The notes under the pieces are model-generated. The model was not told where the DNA came from. It saw nothing but the letters and a program-made list of their open reading frames with translations, and did no database searches. Below, piece by piece: positions 1 to 11,698 of a stretch of DNA of 64,000 nt. The stretch is taken from the NCBI GenBank assembly GCA_020631735.1, contig CM036197.1:48221880-48285879 (forward strand), in the 5' to 3' direction. This DNA comes from Saccharum officinarum (taxonomy: Eukaryota; Streptophyta; Magnoliopsida; Poales; Poaceae). Made by a program: the position numbers and the translations under genes. Positions within the stretch are counted from its first letter, which is position 1, and every line of letters begins with the position of its first letter.

Positions 1-3000
1 GCACCTTGGGCTCACTCTTCGCGTCCCCGTTACACCCACTTCAACACCAGTCTGCCAACCCGAGTTTATCCCGGCTCGAAAAGTGTCACTAGCTTCGCGG
101 TCGAAAGGTACTTTATTCGGCCAGCTAAATGTGAGGCATGCGTTCAACATGACAAGAGGGACGAGCAACGATCGGTCCTTAATCGACACAGACGGAATCA
201 CTATAGTCCAAAACCCTATAAGACTCCGCCCGGTCTTCATTTATCCATCAACACTTGGTTACTTTTTATGATCACAATTACAGCTAACCATAACCCGGTA
301 TCCACCTATAACTCGCAGGTGACAGGAAATCACCCGACTTCTACCGGTCTAAGCATGGCTAAGCAATTCACTCGATCCTGACCTAACAGGGTGAAAGATA
401 ATCCGGTGGCCAAGGTAATAATGCAACAACGGTTTCACTCAACTCCTATAACTTAATGCAACTATATATATAACTATAGTTCATGTAGTAAGGAACAACT
501 TTTATAAAATAGGAGACTTAAAATGCTCCGGGGCTTGCCTTTTTCGAACGAGCTAGGATGGTGGTCGACGCACTCTGGCAGCTCCTCGCCTGACTCTTCC
601 TCCTCGGGCACCTCCTGTGCCTGGGGCTCCTGCTGATCCGTCCAAGCCTGCTCCTCCTGTACTGCTACCTGCGACTCTTCCTGCGATCCTGTATGATGCA
701 AGTGCATAAGTAATCATGCGAATGATGCATCGGATTGTGGTGGAGTGCTTTGATGACATGAGATGCAGATGAGCACATGGAATGAGCAGTTTGAATATAA
801 CTATTTCTTCTACAAGGTAGTCAACGTCATCCAAGAACATATACCCTAAAACATGCACCTTATTCTTCTATTAGCTAGCCTATTATTACACATACAAGTG
901 AACCTAAGCTACCAAAGCTTACCAACCTAACTCATCCATAACATCAGCAAGGCATAATAATGCTTCAAAGATACACCAAACATATTTTATTTCTCTTAAT
1001 TTCTCATAAAGAATAATCTTTTATTCCCTATTTAACTAGGGTTACACAGCAACACCTATTTCTGGTGTAGATAAAAATCTACAAAAATTACAGTAGATTA
1101 CTCTTACCCTAACTAACCTACTACTAAATTTTCATGAGAATTGCCTATGTAAAACTGCCTGTACAAAATAAACAAGTTATAGCCTAAATATGAGCATGAA
1201 ATTATTTTGTACTAGAAAAAGTATCAAACAACAGATTTCACATTTTTCCTATGTTACTAACAGTAAACTAACATACTACAAAAATTATCACATGTATGTT
1301 CTATACAAATTTAGCTCTCTACTAAAAATAACAAAGATTATCAATTAAAAGCATTTGAACTACACTTCAAAAATTTCTCACAGAACATGCTTCACTAATA
1401 TTTTTCCTAGAAAGTACATCACTAATAAAGATTAAAGCAACAAGAATCACATTTTTCCCTTCATTATTTTATTTACTACATATTTTCTAAGATATCAGCA
1501 TTTATAGCAATTAAATAAATTTGCACAGCAAAGTGTCACAAAATTAACATGAGCTATTTTTAAACTGTAGATCTATTCAAGAGGAACATTTCAAAATTTG
1601 TTTCATCATTTTTGGAGCTATAAATCTTGAGATATGATTTTTCAAAGCTGTTTCATAATTCTGAGAAATCATTTTTCTTAATTCTTTTAAAAATTCGCCG
1701 GTGAAAACGCTGAATACACCCGGTGCAGTGCACCCACACGCGCTGACACGCGGGACCCACGGGTCAACGGACCCACCGGCCAGCCAGAGCAGCGCGGGGG
1801 AGGCGCTGACCGGTGGCGAACTCGCCGCCGGTGAGGTCTCCGGCGACGGGGAGGGCACCAACGTGCTCCCCGCACCGAGACGCACCTAGCGCACCAACTC
1901 CGAGCGGCGCGGGAGCTCCGGAGGAGGCTCGCCGGCGGAGATGGCGGCACGGCGGCGCTGGAGCTCGTCGGCCGGCCAATGCAGGCCACGGGGGCGGCCG
2001 AGAAGGCGAGCGCGAGCACCGCTAGACGAAGGGAAAGCGGATGCTCGAGACCGGAGGAGGCATGAAGGGCCAGGGAGCTCCGGCCATGCGCGCCGGCCAA
2101 CGGCGGCCATGGCGGCAGTGGAGGAGGGGGGCGGCCAATTGGCCCTCACCTGAGCTCGAGCGGCGGAGTGGAGGCGCGCACGCGGTGGAGGGAAGCGGGG
2201 CGGAGCTGAGGCCGGGAGGAATCGGCCGGAGAAGCAGCCACGAGCGCGGACGGCGGTGGCGGAGCTCCGGGAGCCGGTGATGGCGCGGCGGTGCGCTGCT
2301 GCTGCTAGCGGGGCGAGAGGAGGGAATGGAGGGAGCAGCCGAGGCGGACGAGCGCGCGGAGGGGGGTAAGCGAGCGCGGTGCTGCGGGGGCCACAGGGGC
2401 GCGTGTCGCGCGGCGTCGTCGGCGTCCGGCCACGCGGCGGCCGAGCTCTGCCGCGGTGCCACGGCGTCGCGCGCGGGCGCGCGCGCGCGGGAGGAAGCCG
2501 GCGCGGGGCGCGGGCCGGGCTGCCAGCGCTACTGGGCCGAAAGGGAGGCCGCGGCCCACTAAAGTGAAAAACCGATTTTTCTTTTATAAATAAAATTTTC
2601 AGATTTCTATATTTGTTTCAAATTTGAATTGGACGATGAAAAAGAGGTTTTTAGAATTCTGGCCCAAAATAAAAGTTGTTCAAAATTTTATTCTCTACAA
2701 CTTTCATGTAGGGCATTTTTCAAAATTCTCAATAGATTTTGAATTTAGGATTTAAAGCTAAATTGTTAATCAAAAATTTATTTGTTTAGAATATTTTTAA
2801 AACAAAATTTGAGAAAAACTTGAATTCAAGAATTGCTCCAAAAATCATGTTAATTTATTCTAGATTATTTAAAATTGCTAATACCCAAAAGTATACTACC
2901 TTTTTGGCACTTACATCAAAGTTAGGGTTCTAATTATTTGCTTTTCAAGTTTAAATTTAAAAGAGCTATATTTCATGCAATGCTAGTCATGAAATGATGT

Positions 3001-3055
3001 TGAATGCTTTATGCTTTGAAATGCTAATACATGCTTAACACCCAGGGGTGTTACA
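1..3055 (+). mobile_element. 3' part of a large LTR (LTR retrotransposon)
   Basis: This stretch aligns colinearly with the solo LTR at 15842-20973. Shared blocks include the 'ctcgcaggtgacaggaaatc' stretch (near 316 and 17153) and 'atgctccggggcttgcct' (near 523 and 17359). It ends at 3055 in GGTGTTACA, the same terminus as the other copy. The beginning lies outside the window, so I cannot tell a solo LTR from the end of a full element. The interior changes from AT-rich to very GC-rich (about 1700-2560), and the many ORFs there have no recognisable protein. No gag, protease or polymerase is seen. Confidence 0.75.
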
Positions 3056-3770
3056 AGCGCCGCCGCTGCTCGCCTGCGGAGGTGGAGCCACTCCCTCCGC
3101 TTCCCGATGACGACGACAGCGCGGGATCGAGGAGCCGCGACGTGCTGGAGGCGGCCTCGTCTCTGGCGAGCAGCACGACGGCCTCGGCCCACGGTGGAGG
3201 CGCCCTGTCTCCAGCAAGCAGCACGACCATATCGCAGCGCACAACGGCCCCAATCGAGCGGAGGCTGCGCACGGCCGGGTCCCACCTCGGTGCTGCTGCT
3301 CCTCCGAAATCGCCTCCTAGACGCAGCAGCAGCGCGCGCGACCCGGCCTCCCGCATCGCCGCGCGCAGGCAAGCCGCCGCCACGGCCACGCGCAGGCGAC
3401 GCTCCGGCCACGAAGAAGAGGAGCAGAGGAGGAGGCCAGCGCGCGCTCCGCCGCGTCCTCGCTGGCGCCGCTCCGCCCCCGCCACACGAGGAGGCCGGCC
3501 CCGCCAGTCCGCATGGGAAAAGAAAGGGAGAGGGAGAAGAAAGGAAGAAGAGAGAGATCGGTGGGGAGAGGGAGAACAAAAGGAGGGAGAGGGGGATGAT
3601 GTATGACATATGAGACCCATAATATAGAGGATGGGATATAGAGGATGGATGAGTGCGGAGAAATTGGATATAGAGGAGAGAATTTTGATGACCAGGACAG
3701 AATATTCCTTTTAGAGGATGAAAATAGAGTACGCCGAGTGCGGGTAGTCTAATTATAGACCAATTACCCA
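3056..3770. other. GC-rich unassigned segment
   Basis: 3056-3530 is very GC-rich with long overlapping ORFs in several frames, none with a family motif I recognise. 3530-3770 is purine-rich and repeats a 'ggatatagagga' motif. It may be a gene fragment or transposon filler; I do not call a gene. Confidence 0.3.
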
Positions 3771-4083
3771 CCGGGTCATGTGGTTGTGGAGCCCGATGGA
3801 CCTACCTAACGGGCCCAGATAATAAAAGTGGCCGAAGCCAAACCTGCACAGTGCACACCAACACGACCACAAGACCCGTGTTGCTACAAATGTCGCGGGC
3901 CTGTTGATTTTGCGTGCTAATCTGCCATAATAATAAAGGACTGGCTAGTGTCCGTACGCTGTCTGCACAGGTAGGGAGCAAGCCCGTAGCGCGTCAGGCT
4001 CGTCGTGAGCGAGCGCACCAGCAGTGGGTCCCATGTCGCTATAGACGTCGTCCGTGCCGCCCCGAGCATCGTCCGCGCCGCTT

Positions 4084-4510
4084 GTGCAACACCCGATCTA
4101 CTTTTGTAACATCCAAATAGAACTGTTGCAACATATAAAAAAGACACATGAAACATTTAAAACAAAACATCTGAAACACTTATGAAAATGTCTTAAAGAC
4201 ATTTAAAAACCATTACAAACATATACAACATCAAGATGAATTACTTGTAGACATACATATGAAACACCTGAAAACACTTGGAACATATACTTGACATGTA
4301 TTTATATGCAACATTCAGATTTACTTTTGCAACATCCAGATAAACTTGCAACGTATGTCTGGACCAGATGAAACATTTAAAACATAAACTTGGAACATAT
4401 GTGTATAGCCATTCTAGCATGTGCAATATCTCGATCTACTTTTGCAACATCAATATACAACACTTAGAACATATCTCTGAAACGTCTAAAACACTTCAAA
4501 CTTACTCGAC
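4084..4510 (+). repeat. AT-rich diverged repeat block, copy 1
   Basis: Begins 'gcaacacccgatctactttt' and continues as short diverged repeats of the type 'gcaacatccagatgaaac' and 'gaaacacttgaaac'. A second copy in the same orientation starts at 5857. Such arrays occur inside grass DNA transposons, but I see no terminal inverted repeats here, so the class is open. Confidence 0.6.
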
Positions 4511-4867
4511 CATGCAACATGTGGTTTTGACCCTTCTTGTTTGGCTGGTCACCGACGGTGATCTGCTCACTTCAGGAAAAAAAAAGCATATTATATGTAT
4601 GTGTTTAGTATAATCAAACCAGATCATAGAGGGTGTTCGCTTCAGATTAAAATAGCATATGATCGTATTTCGTATACATGTATGTACAATATACATGCAC
4701 AAGCATACGTTAATGCAACGTCGTCATCGCTTCTTCATGCCGATAATCAAAGATGCTTGAGAGGAAAACAATTGCATGCAGCTACAATATCATTGTTACA
4801 ATATAAAAAAGCTCCCCAACGGCCTAATCTTTCAATGCAAAATGTAAACCTAGCAGCAACAACGCGT

Positions 4868-5094
4868 GGCGGACGTGTGGTCGTCACGCTCATCGATGCC
4901 ATCGCCCATCCGAATTCCCCGGTGCTCTGCGGCAGTGGCGGTGCATGCTGGCCGGGCCACGCGGCGGGCGAGCCGCCGAAGACCGCGCGGGCCTGTCGCA
5001 GGTGTCGCGCTCGCGAGCGGCCACAGACCACGCGCACGGCATCAGCGCCGCCGACGACACCGGCATGCTGCATCTCCATGCATGCTGAAGGCAT
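4868..5094 (-). pseudogene. Decayed member A of the small-protein family
   Basis: The sense (minus) strand keeps nucleotide identity to the intact members at 22776-23030 and 42422-42685, best over the part coding for the ARHLPEA core; compare 'ccacgcggcg' and 'cgcgagcggc' here with the matching stretch of the 22.8-kb copy. The reading frame is broken by indels, with the segment for the PLNL motif missing, and no protein of family type can be read through. The upstream box 'cagttgcgagc' near 5352 is kept. Assignment rests on local alignment by eye, so boundaries are rough. Confidence 0.4.
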
Positions 5095-5560
5095 GGATCC
5101 TCGGTCAGACGGTCACGCCGCCGCACGTCGCACGCGCGCGTTTTTGGCTGATGGCTCCCCTGCACCACTTCACCAAGCACCAGAGCTGCGAGCCGGGTCT
5201 CGCCCGTTCGCACGCAACTATCCCTGTCCCAGAGAACGATCATGCGTCCTGTTTGTCGTCGTGGGTTAGCGCTTCGCACGAGACGGCGACGTGCCGACGA
5301 CGTCGCTCTGATGCCCGCTGGTGTGATTTGCGTTGCGTTGCGGCCTCCCCCAGTTGCGAGCAGCAAGCACCCGTGGTCCTGGTCCGTAGTGGTTTGGGCA
5401 ACAAGGACCAGAGGGGGCTCGTACTGATGACACGTCATTGGACAAACCTGACGTGGCCCATTCTGAGAGTAGCATGTCGGCCGACGTGGCACAATAGCCA
5501 TAATACCGTCTTCCGGCCATGATCCAAGGTGGCGGAGACGGAGATGGTTTCCGGTCCACA

Positions 5561-5856
5561 CAAATCGCCGGAACAGCTGTGCCTACCTGTACGAAGTTTC
5601 AAGGTTTCAGGTACGATTTCGCGAACGCTACGAGGAATCTTTAGCTCGAGGATGGACGACTGAGAGATGATTCGGAAGCGCTAGCATCCGAACGTCCCCA
5701 CGCTACCCTTGGTTTCGCGCTCCACGCTGGGCATGCGTCGCCCGAGCAACACGAGGGAAAGGCTGCGGCGCCTCCGATTCGGAAGGAGCCAACCGCGGCG
5801 TTGTATGGATGTCATGCCGGCGCCGGGAGAGACGATGCAGCAGAAGGTGGGAAAAA
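5561..5856. other. Unassigned spacer
   Basis: Moderately GC-rich sequence with no convincing ORF, repeat or transposon terminus. Confidence 0.3.
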
Positions 5857-6262
5857 GTGATGCAACACCCGATCTACTTTTAAAACATCCAAATACAACA
5901 CAAAATATATCTGAGGGTAGTTAAAACACTTGAAACATGCTTCTGAAACACTTGAAAAAAAACACCTAAAAAACACTTGAAAACCATTGCAACCATACAC
6001 AAACATCCAAATAAAACACATACAACGTATGTGTGAAATATATTCAACATTCAGATAAACACACTTGTAACATGCGTCCGAAAACACAAATGAAACATCC
6101 CTCTGAAACATCTGAAGCACTCAAAACATACACTAGCAACATGCCTTTGAAACAATTGCAACATGTGCAACATCCCCGATCTACTTTTGCAACATCCATA
6201 TGAAACAAATGCAATATACATCTGAAACGTCTGAGACACTTGAAACATACATATGCAACATA
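5857..6262 (+). repeat. AT-rich diverged repeat block, copy 2
   Basis: Same start motif, orientation and internal short repeats as 4084-4510. The two blocks bracket the A duplication remnant as direct repeats about 1.77 kb apart. Confidence 0.6.
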
Positions 6263-6580
6263 GGGGAGGAGAAGGCTGGTTGGTCAATTCCGGCCGCCGG
6301 GGTGGGGGAGATCAGTCGCCGAGGTGAGAGAGGGCGCCGCCGGGGGAGGGTAGAGCGCCACGTTAGGATGAGGCATAGCTGTCCACTCCCCTGCAACACC
6401 GCCGCGCCACCTCCATGGATCTCGTTCGTGCTCCGTGGATCTCGTCAAGGTGGGGAGAGGGCACCATCAGTTGTGGATGAATCCACAAAGTCTTTCTACT
6501 TAGCTCGTCAAGTGAAGTAGCTATCAACGGCTTTAGCATGACAACTATAACATCAAGCCATGGTAAACTGCCAAAGCTTC
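6263..6580. other. GC-rich unassigned segment
   Basis: A GC-rich patch directly after repeat block 2. No protein family recognised. Confidence 0.25.
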
Positions 6581-7500
6581 TGCTGTAGTGTAGCACCAGG
6601 GTTCAACCTTCTCCTTGCCGAGTTGCATTGCTCGCATCGTGTTCGGTTGGAAAGTCTGGCAAAGGCGCTTCCAACTCCTGGTTCAGGGTCTGAGCAAACA
6701 AAGATGAATCCTGCGCAATCAGAGCCATAAGATCCCACCCAGAAACCGGAAGAGTTGGGGGCACCTACCGAAGGAGTCTTCCCTCCATCGATTCAATGAC
6801 AAAATAGCTCTATTGAGAGGGCCTTTGACAACCCTCTGGAATGTGGCTCGCTCCTAGTTTTTCTTCCCCCACTCATTCTACGTAAGCTGGTGGCTATACC
6901 AGATTTTGTGTCTGATCGAACTTGAAACTAGCCCATTGAGCTTCTTGGATTCCAAACCAGAAAGAAGGATCGCACACAAGAAAATAGAGTTGGAATGAAA
7001 GATGGGATGAAGATGAACTTTATTCTCCTAGCTGCTCTCCATCCAGCAAGTTACTCTCTTTCAAAAGATGACAACTCAAGATTACCAATCAAAACCTACG
7101 CTTTTTGTCCGGACCCGACTGATGAAAGGGTAGTGGAATTTCAAAGAGCGATATACGAGGAAATGGAGAGATCAATGATTGGCAGGAACCAAAAACAGAC
7201 GTGGTGCCTACATACACATTTGAACAAGAACAACACACGGGCGATCAAATCATGCTTGGAGTTGGTTCAGGATAAGTGTAATTATTTCACATGGATCGTG
7301 TCCGGACATAGCTGGGACTAATAGGTCCGTGACAGGTGCGTGCAGGCTCGCCAGGAGCTGCATTCTTTTGCATCGGATAGATATTTGCAAGAGATCGACT
7401 TGAGTTGAGCCCCGCCAACAAGTATGGGGGGACTCGGGACGATGGATTGCAACAGGAAGGACCGTTTGTTATATTATTACCCAAAAATACTATAATCGTG
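6580..7500. other. Possible organelle-derived (mitochondrial) insert
   Basis: Base composition and style differ from both flanks: balanced GC, no grass-type CG-rich exon or MITE motif, and runs typical of plant mitochondrial spacer DNA. It holds a 108-codon ORF at 6995-7321 (plus strand) that I cannot assign to a family. The organellar origin is an impression from composition, not a match. Confidence 0.3.
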
Positions 7501-7709
7501 ATGTTTAGAACATCAATATTGCACAAGTCTTCATAAAGGATAGAAATTAAATTATAACTTAAGTTTTGATACAAAACCGAAACAATCAAGTTCACATTGA
7601 AACAATCAGATTATATGTATTAGTAAAGAGATATATGCATGCATCATTCGAATGGCTCTCAGTGCTGTCAAATGATTTGCTGTATATCAAAATCCATATA
7701 TCAGATAGA

Positions 7710-7774
<65 letters not shown>

Positions 7775-8380
7775 AGGAGGATCTTAAGTAAAGCTAACAG
7801 AAAGCCATTTAATAGCAGGAAACTGTGACTGCATTACATAATACCTTCACTGTGACTTGACAACTCATTGTTTTCGGTGAAGTCAAAACAAAGAATTAGA
7901 TTTCACGATTGAATATCACCCTCTCTCAGTCCAGTAATGACCTTCATAAATCGAAATAGAAAGTATTATACAGCAGAAAATGGGATGGTAGAGGCACAAG
8001 AGCAATGTTGACTAAAGAAACCCTAGTCGTCCTTCACATGATAATTTCTTTAATATCTAGCAAGTCAAATAGTGACCCTATCAGTTCAACTCAATGAGCA
8101 CCCTACTATTCCACTTCTATGTCATTAGAGATAATACATTTTTTCCTCAGTCCTCCATGTCCCATCAATCCTCACTATTCTTGCATATACAAGAAATAAG
8201 CACATCAAAGGCTCCTGCCACTTTACCCTCCCCCTTTACATACTTGCATGCTTTGTTGAGGCATATGCTCTGTTGACCCTCTTGCTATTGCAATCAAATA
8301 ATTATAGATCATTGCAATATCCAGGTTTATATTTCAGTGTCAAAACATGAATCATTTATAAATGCTTTATACCATTAAAA
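7500..8380. other. AT-rich spacer
   Basis: Apart from the AC microsatellite, I see no gene or transposon terminus in this AT-rich DNA. Confidence 0.3.
7709..7770. repeat. (AC)31 microsatellite
   Basis: About 31 uninterrupted AC dinucleotides. The flanks are unique-looking, so it could serve as a length marker. Confidence 0.97.
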
Positions 8381-8384
8381 TTCA

Positions 8385-8875
8385 TTTTATATAATATAAC
8401 CATCTCATATTTAACATTATACATATCCTGAAAACTTTGGGAAAAGTTTTGTCATTCTCTACAGTGCACCAGCGTAGAAGCTGGCTGCATAGACTCCAAA
8501 CAGCAAGATGAAGGAAACCACAAAGCCAATATGGTTTGTTATTCCTGCCTTGATCCACATTATGGTCCTTCACATTTTCTTCAGCTGAAAATGATGCTGC
8601 TGTCCTTATGATGCTCACAGCATCATTTGCTACTTATCTTGCCTCATGCATCAACTGAAATCACAATGCAAAATCAGTGATTGATGAATATTATGAATAA
8701 CTAACTGAAGAAACAACAGCATTTGTTATGGCTTCTTATCATAACTTTGCATCTGCACCAAATCCCTGAATAAACTTCATTTGGATCCATCTGTTAAAGC
8801 CAACAAGCAGTATCAGAGCCAGTATGATAAGAGAGAGCTCCCAATTTGATACAAAATAATGCGTCGTTGTTCCTG
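8385..8875 (-). pseudogene. ABCB (MDR/P-glycoprotein) transporter exon fragments
   Basis: Two exon-like pieces read on the minus strand. The upstream piece (about 8740-8855) encodes NWELSLIILALILLVGFNRW followed by IQMKFIQGFGADAK, as in a transmembrane segment and its cytoplasmic extension in plant ABCB exporters. After a short intron-like gap ending in TTTCAG, the second piece (about 8400-8650) encodes VANDAV, then IRTAASFSAEE, the conserved stretch after that extension. In another frame it gives GITNHIGFVVSFILLFGVYA and ASFYAGA, then ENDKTFPKVFR. In-frame stops after AKL, after MHEAR and after AGAL, an internal deletion, and absence of both ATP-binding domains show a dead fragment. Family assignment rests on these motifs, so it is fairly sure for ABCB but not for a subfamily. 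Confidence 0.75.
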
Positions 8876-8886
8876 ATTTGGTTGTA
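8866..8886 (+). repeat. 20-bp direct repeat, copy 1
   Basis: The string 'gttcctgatttggttgtagg' here recurs exactly at about 10744-10763. It may be a target duplication around a 1.86-kb insertion or a local duplication. Confidence 0.6.
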
Positions 8887-10170
8887 GGGCTGAGGTTCAG
8901 ATTATTCAAGCAAAATAACAGGTCATTGGTTCACATGTGCCATACAAAATAACAGGTCACTGGTTCACAAAAGCAAAATAACACTCAGGTCATAATCATC
9001 ATCTCCTTGAGTACATTCCAGAACCAAAACAAGTTCACCACTGCTACCAACGACGCACTGCAAGCAAGCTGTATAATCCTAGGGAGGCAGATGGACTTCG
9101 CATGGGAAACAAGCATGGCAGAAGCATTAGAAGACGATAAAGAACTTCAGTAGGCAGTGGCAAAGGAAGGCAGACACAGTTTTTCTCATGGGTGCACGAA
9201 AGGTTATTCTAACCAAAAGGGAAAAAATTCATGCTGCTACAAAAGCACAGTAGAAGCATAACAGCAGATCTCATATATTTTTTCCTACAGTAGTGTAGTC
9301 TTGCTGCTACACCAAAGAATAGTTTTTTTTGCGATGAGCCAGCATTAATAAAACGTTCTGTAATTGCAAGTTTTTTCAGTGGCATAAAGCCCCTAAACAA
9401 TTTCAGCTACCTAATATTTAAGTTTAATTTAAGGTTGTTCATTTTCAACAATCTTTATGTATAGAACAATAAAACTTGATATTGAACTTGGAGCAACCAT
9501 GAAGAAATTAGTATTAACAGCCAATCATTGATAATAACAATATATCAGTTGTTCCAGTAATACATCTACCGATATCCATAGAGACTCTTCACTACAACCA
9601 AAGAAATAAATTTAAAAAATATGCATCAGGAACATGGTAGTACAATACCTGATCTGCCAGTGATCTTGCAATATCGATTGCTAGTTTATTACTCCTCGCA
9701 ACATTGATTGCAAGCTTATTACTCCTCACTATATGAAAATTCTTGTCCTCATTCTCTCCTAAAGAGCAATAGCAATAACAAAAGAAAGAAAAAAACACCC
9801 CATGAAAATGTTACAAATCTAGCTGTATTAATGAGTTTGGCCTAGTTAAATTTACAACACCCCATTGGTGTACATATCATGCATATTACATAGTTCGACC
9901 ATTACGGAAATTTACACAAGGACTCCTTATATGCCACGAGGTAATATGACATGCATACACAAATGTTGATATATCTGTTTCAATGTGTTTAAACCAGATT
10001 GACATTAGCTAAGGATACCGACATGACTGAGATTGGTTCTGAGACTTGGACCTACTAAGCTCGAATTTTCAACACCAATTTATGACATGAGCAAATAATG
10101 AACCACCAGCCTATTGATTGATCCAAGCATCAGAGAGATTTCCACTCAGCAATAGGGAATTTCATCAAAC
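8887..10170. other. AT-rich unassigned spacer
   Basis: No convincing gene. A short imperfect tandem duplication is seen at about 9670-9735 (unit ending 'ttattactcctc'). Confidence 0.3.
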
Positions 10171-10806
10171 ACCTTACATGCATATGTCAACTGACCAAGA
10201 GTGCACAATCGCAGACAGGGAGGGGGCAGTGTACTGACGCACATGTTCCTTGTGCGCGGCCAGCACATCCTCCTGCGTGGTGGCCGTCGCAGTTGATTGC
10301 CTCCATGCACATCCCCAGCGCCCTCCTCGACTTAAACTGCTGCCACCACCGCGTCTCCGCCCTGCACTCCGGTCTGCTAGGAAGAGTGAGAGAGGAGGAA
10401 GAGGGAGGTCGGAGGCATGACAGGAAGAGGGTGGAGAGAGGGCCTCACCACCTCGATGGTGGTATGGCCGGCCGGTCGGCCGCCATCCATGCTGCAGTGA
10501 GTCCCGCCCCTGACCAGGTCCTTGCCTACCAGATTCGACGCCACGACACCTTCCTCCGGCCAGATCGAGCTCCCCACCGTGGAAGACGCCTTGACGGGGC
10601 AGGGACGGGGTGGGGGCAGGGAAGCCGGATCCAGGGCTAGCGTTCGGCTCCATGGCGCTCCATCCCCCTCCATGACGACCTTCGTCTGGCATTGCGACGC
10701 GTAGCCGCGACTCCTCCATGGAGGCGGCGGCACATGGGCATCATTGTTCCTGATTTGGTTGTAGGACCAAGGGCGGCGGCGGGCAAGGTCGACGGCGCGT
10801 TCCGGT
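10171..10806. other. GC-rich unassigned segment
   Basis: Overlapping ORFs on both strands give Arg/Gly/Pro-rich translations without known motifs. It includes copy 2 of the 20-bp direct repeat near 10744. Probably a gene or promoter fragment moved by a transposon. Confidence 0.25.
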
Positions 10807-11421
10807 GAGGGGCGGAGCCAGGATTCAGATACAGGGCCCGACCATACTAAGTGTCGATAAAAATTATACAGTACTCATAGAAGATCTCGATGTCGGTTTA
10901 AAAAATTGCGGAATTTGATGTTGGCTTAAAAATCTGTAATAAATTACCTGTAATCTCTTTATCTTAAAAAAAATGTTACTCCCTCCGTCATATTTTGACT
11001 TTAAAATTTGTACTGAAATAATACATTCGACATGGTGTATGCTTAGATTTGGCATAATTGGGGATCTTTATTGAGTTCAATCTATGGGTTTGCGCCATTT
11101 AAAGATTTCCTTAAGTTGCCTTAATTTTTTTTAAATACGCTATATTATAGGACGAATGAAGTAAATATCTAAATTTTGAAGATAAGAATTAAAGGGACAT
11201 TCTTCATAGATCAATAATTCATGTCATATATGTATTTTATTTAGCCACTTAACATAAGATAATCAAGAGATATATTTGAGAAAAGCAATCTAAAATTAGT
11301 TAGTACATCTTGTTTATTTATAATCTCTAGTGATTAGTGAGACATAACTAAAAATAGTAATGAAAACTATGCAATGTTAGGGGGGCCAGGCCCCTGCCCG
11401 CCCCCCTTGTCTCCGCCCCTG
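10807..11421. mobile_element. hAT-type MITE (8-bp target duplication)
   Basis: Terminal inverted repeats GAGGGGCGGAG / CTCCGCCCCTG are bounded by an exact 8-bp direct repeat GTTCCGGT (10799-10806 and 11422-11429), as hAT transposition leaves. The 615-bp interior has no transposase and contains a Stowaway MITE. Confidence 0.88.
10979..11161. mobile_element. Stowaway-like MITE nested in the hAT element
   Basis: Begins CTCCCTCCGTCATA after TA and ends ACGAATGAAG before TA. The right end is degenerate. It lies wholly inside the hAT MITE, so it inserted later. Confidence 0.6.
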
Positions 11422-11689
11422 GTTCCGGTGCCGGTGCAGGCGTGGAATATGGTGGCGAGGCGGCAGTGGCCTCCACGTACCGCAGAAGGCGGCGCGGTGG
11501 CGCGACGGCAGGGCAGGGAGGGAGAGGAGGTGTCAGCGGGCGAGCGCGGGGATGGAGCGGCGACGCGAGGGCGGGGAGAGAGAGGAGGATCGGCGTGGGC
11601 GAGCGGGGCGAGCGCAGGGATGGAGCAGAGACGCAACGCGATAGTGAGGAGGCCTAATTGGATGCGGGATCTCGCGTGAGGGGGAGGGG
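11422..11689. other. GC-rich spacer between two transposons
   Basis: Continues the GC-rich DNA interrupted by the hAT element. No family recognised. Confidence 0.25.
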
Positions 11690-11698
11690 AATGATTAG

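Larger units (their letters stand above)
3760..5560. repeat. Duplication unit A (related to 15.17 and 29.3 kb)
   Basis: Several blocks recur in order elsewhere: 3764-3860 matches 15197-15295, 3881-3935 matches 29320-29375, 4726-4856 matches 15455-15600, and 4860-5460 matches 29835-30945. The repeat block at 4084-4510 interrupts the unit. The units probably derive from one ancestral tandem unit carrying the small-protein gene family. Confidence 0.7.

Noticed and set aside
1687..2567. Overlapping ORFs inside the LTR
   Set aside because: GC-rich LTR sequence; no retroviral-type protein motif and no match between the two LTR copies.
3031..3771. Several 170-260 aa ORFs in GC-rich DNA
   Set aside because: They overlap each other on both strands, are low in complexity and show no motif.
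4595..5561. Long ORFs of 218-224 aa in unit A
   Set aside because: Not kept in unit C; they run across the decayed minus-strand family member.
7566..7787. ORF rich in His-Thr repeats
   Set aside because: It is the translation of the AC microsatellite.
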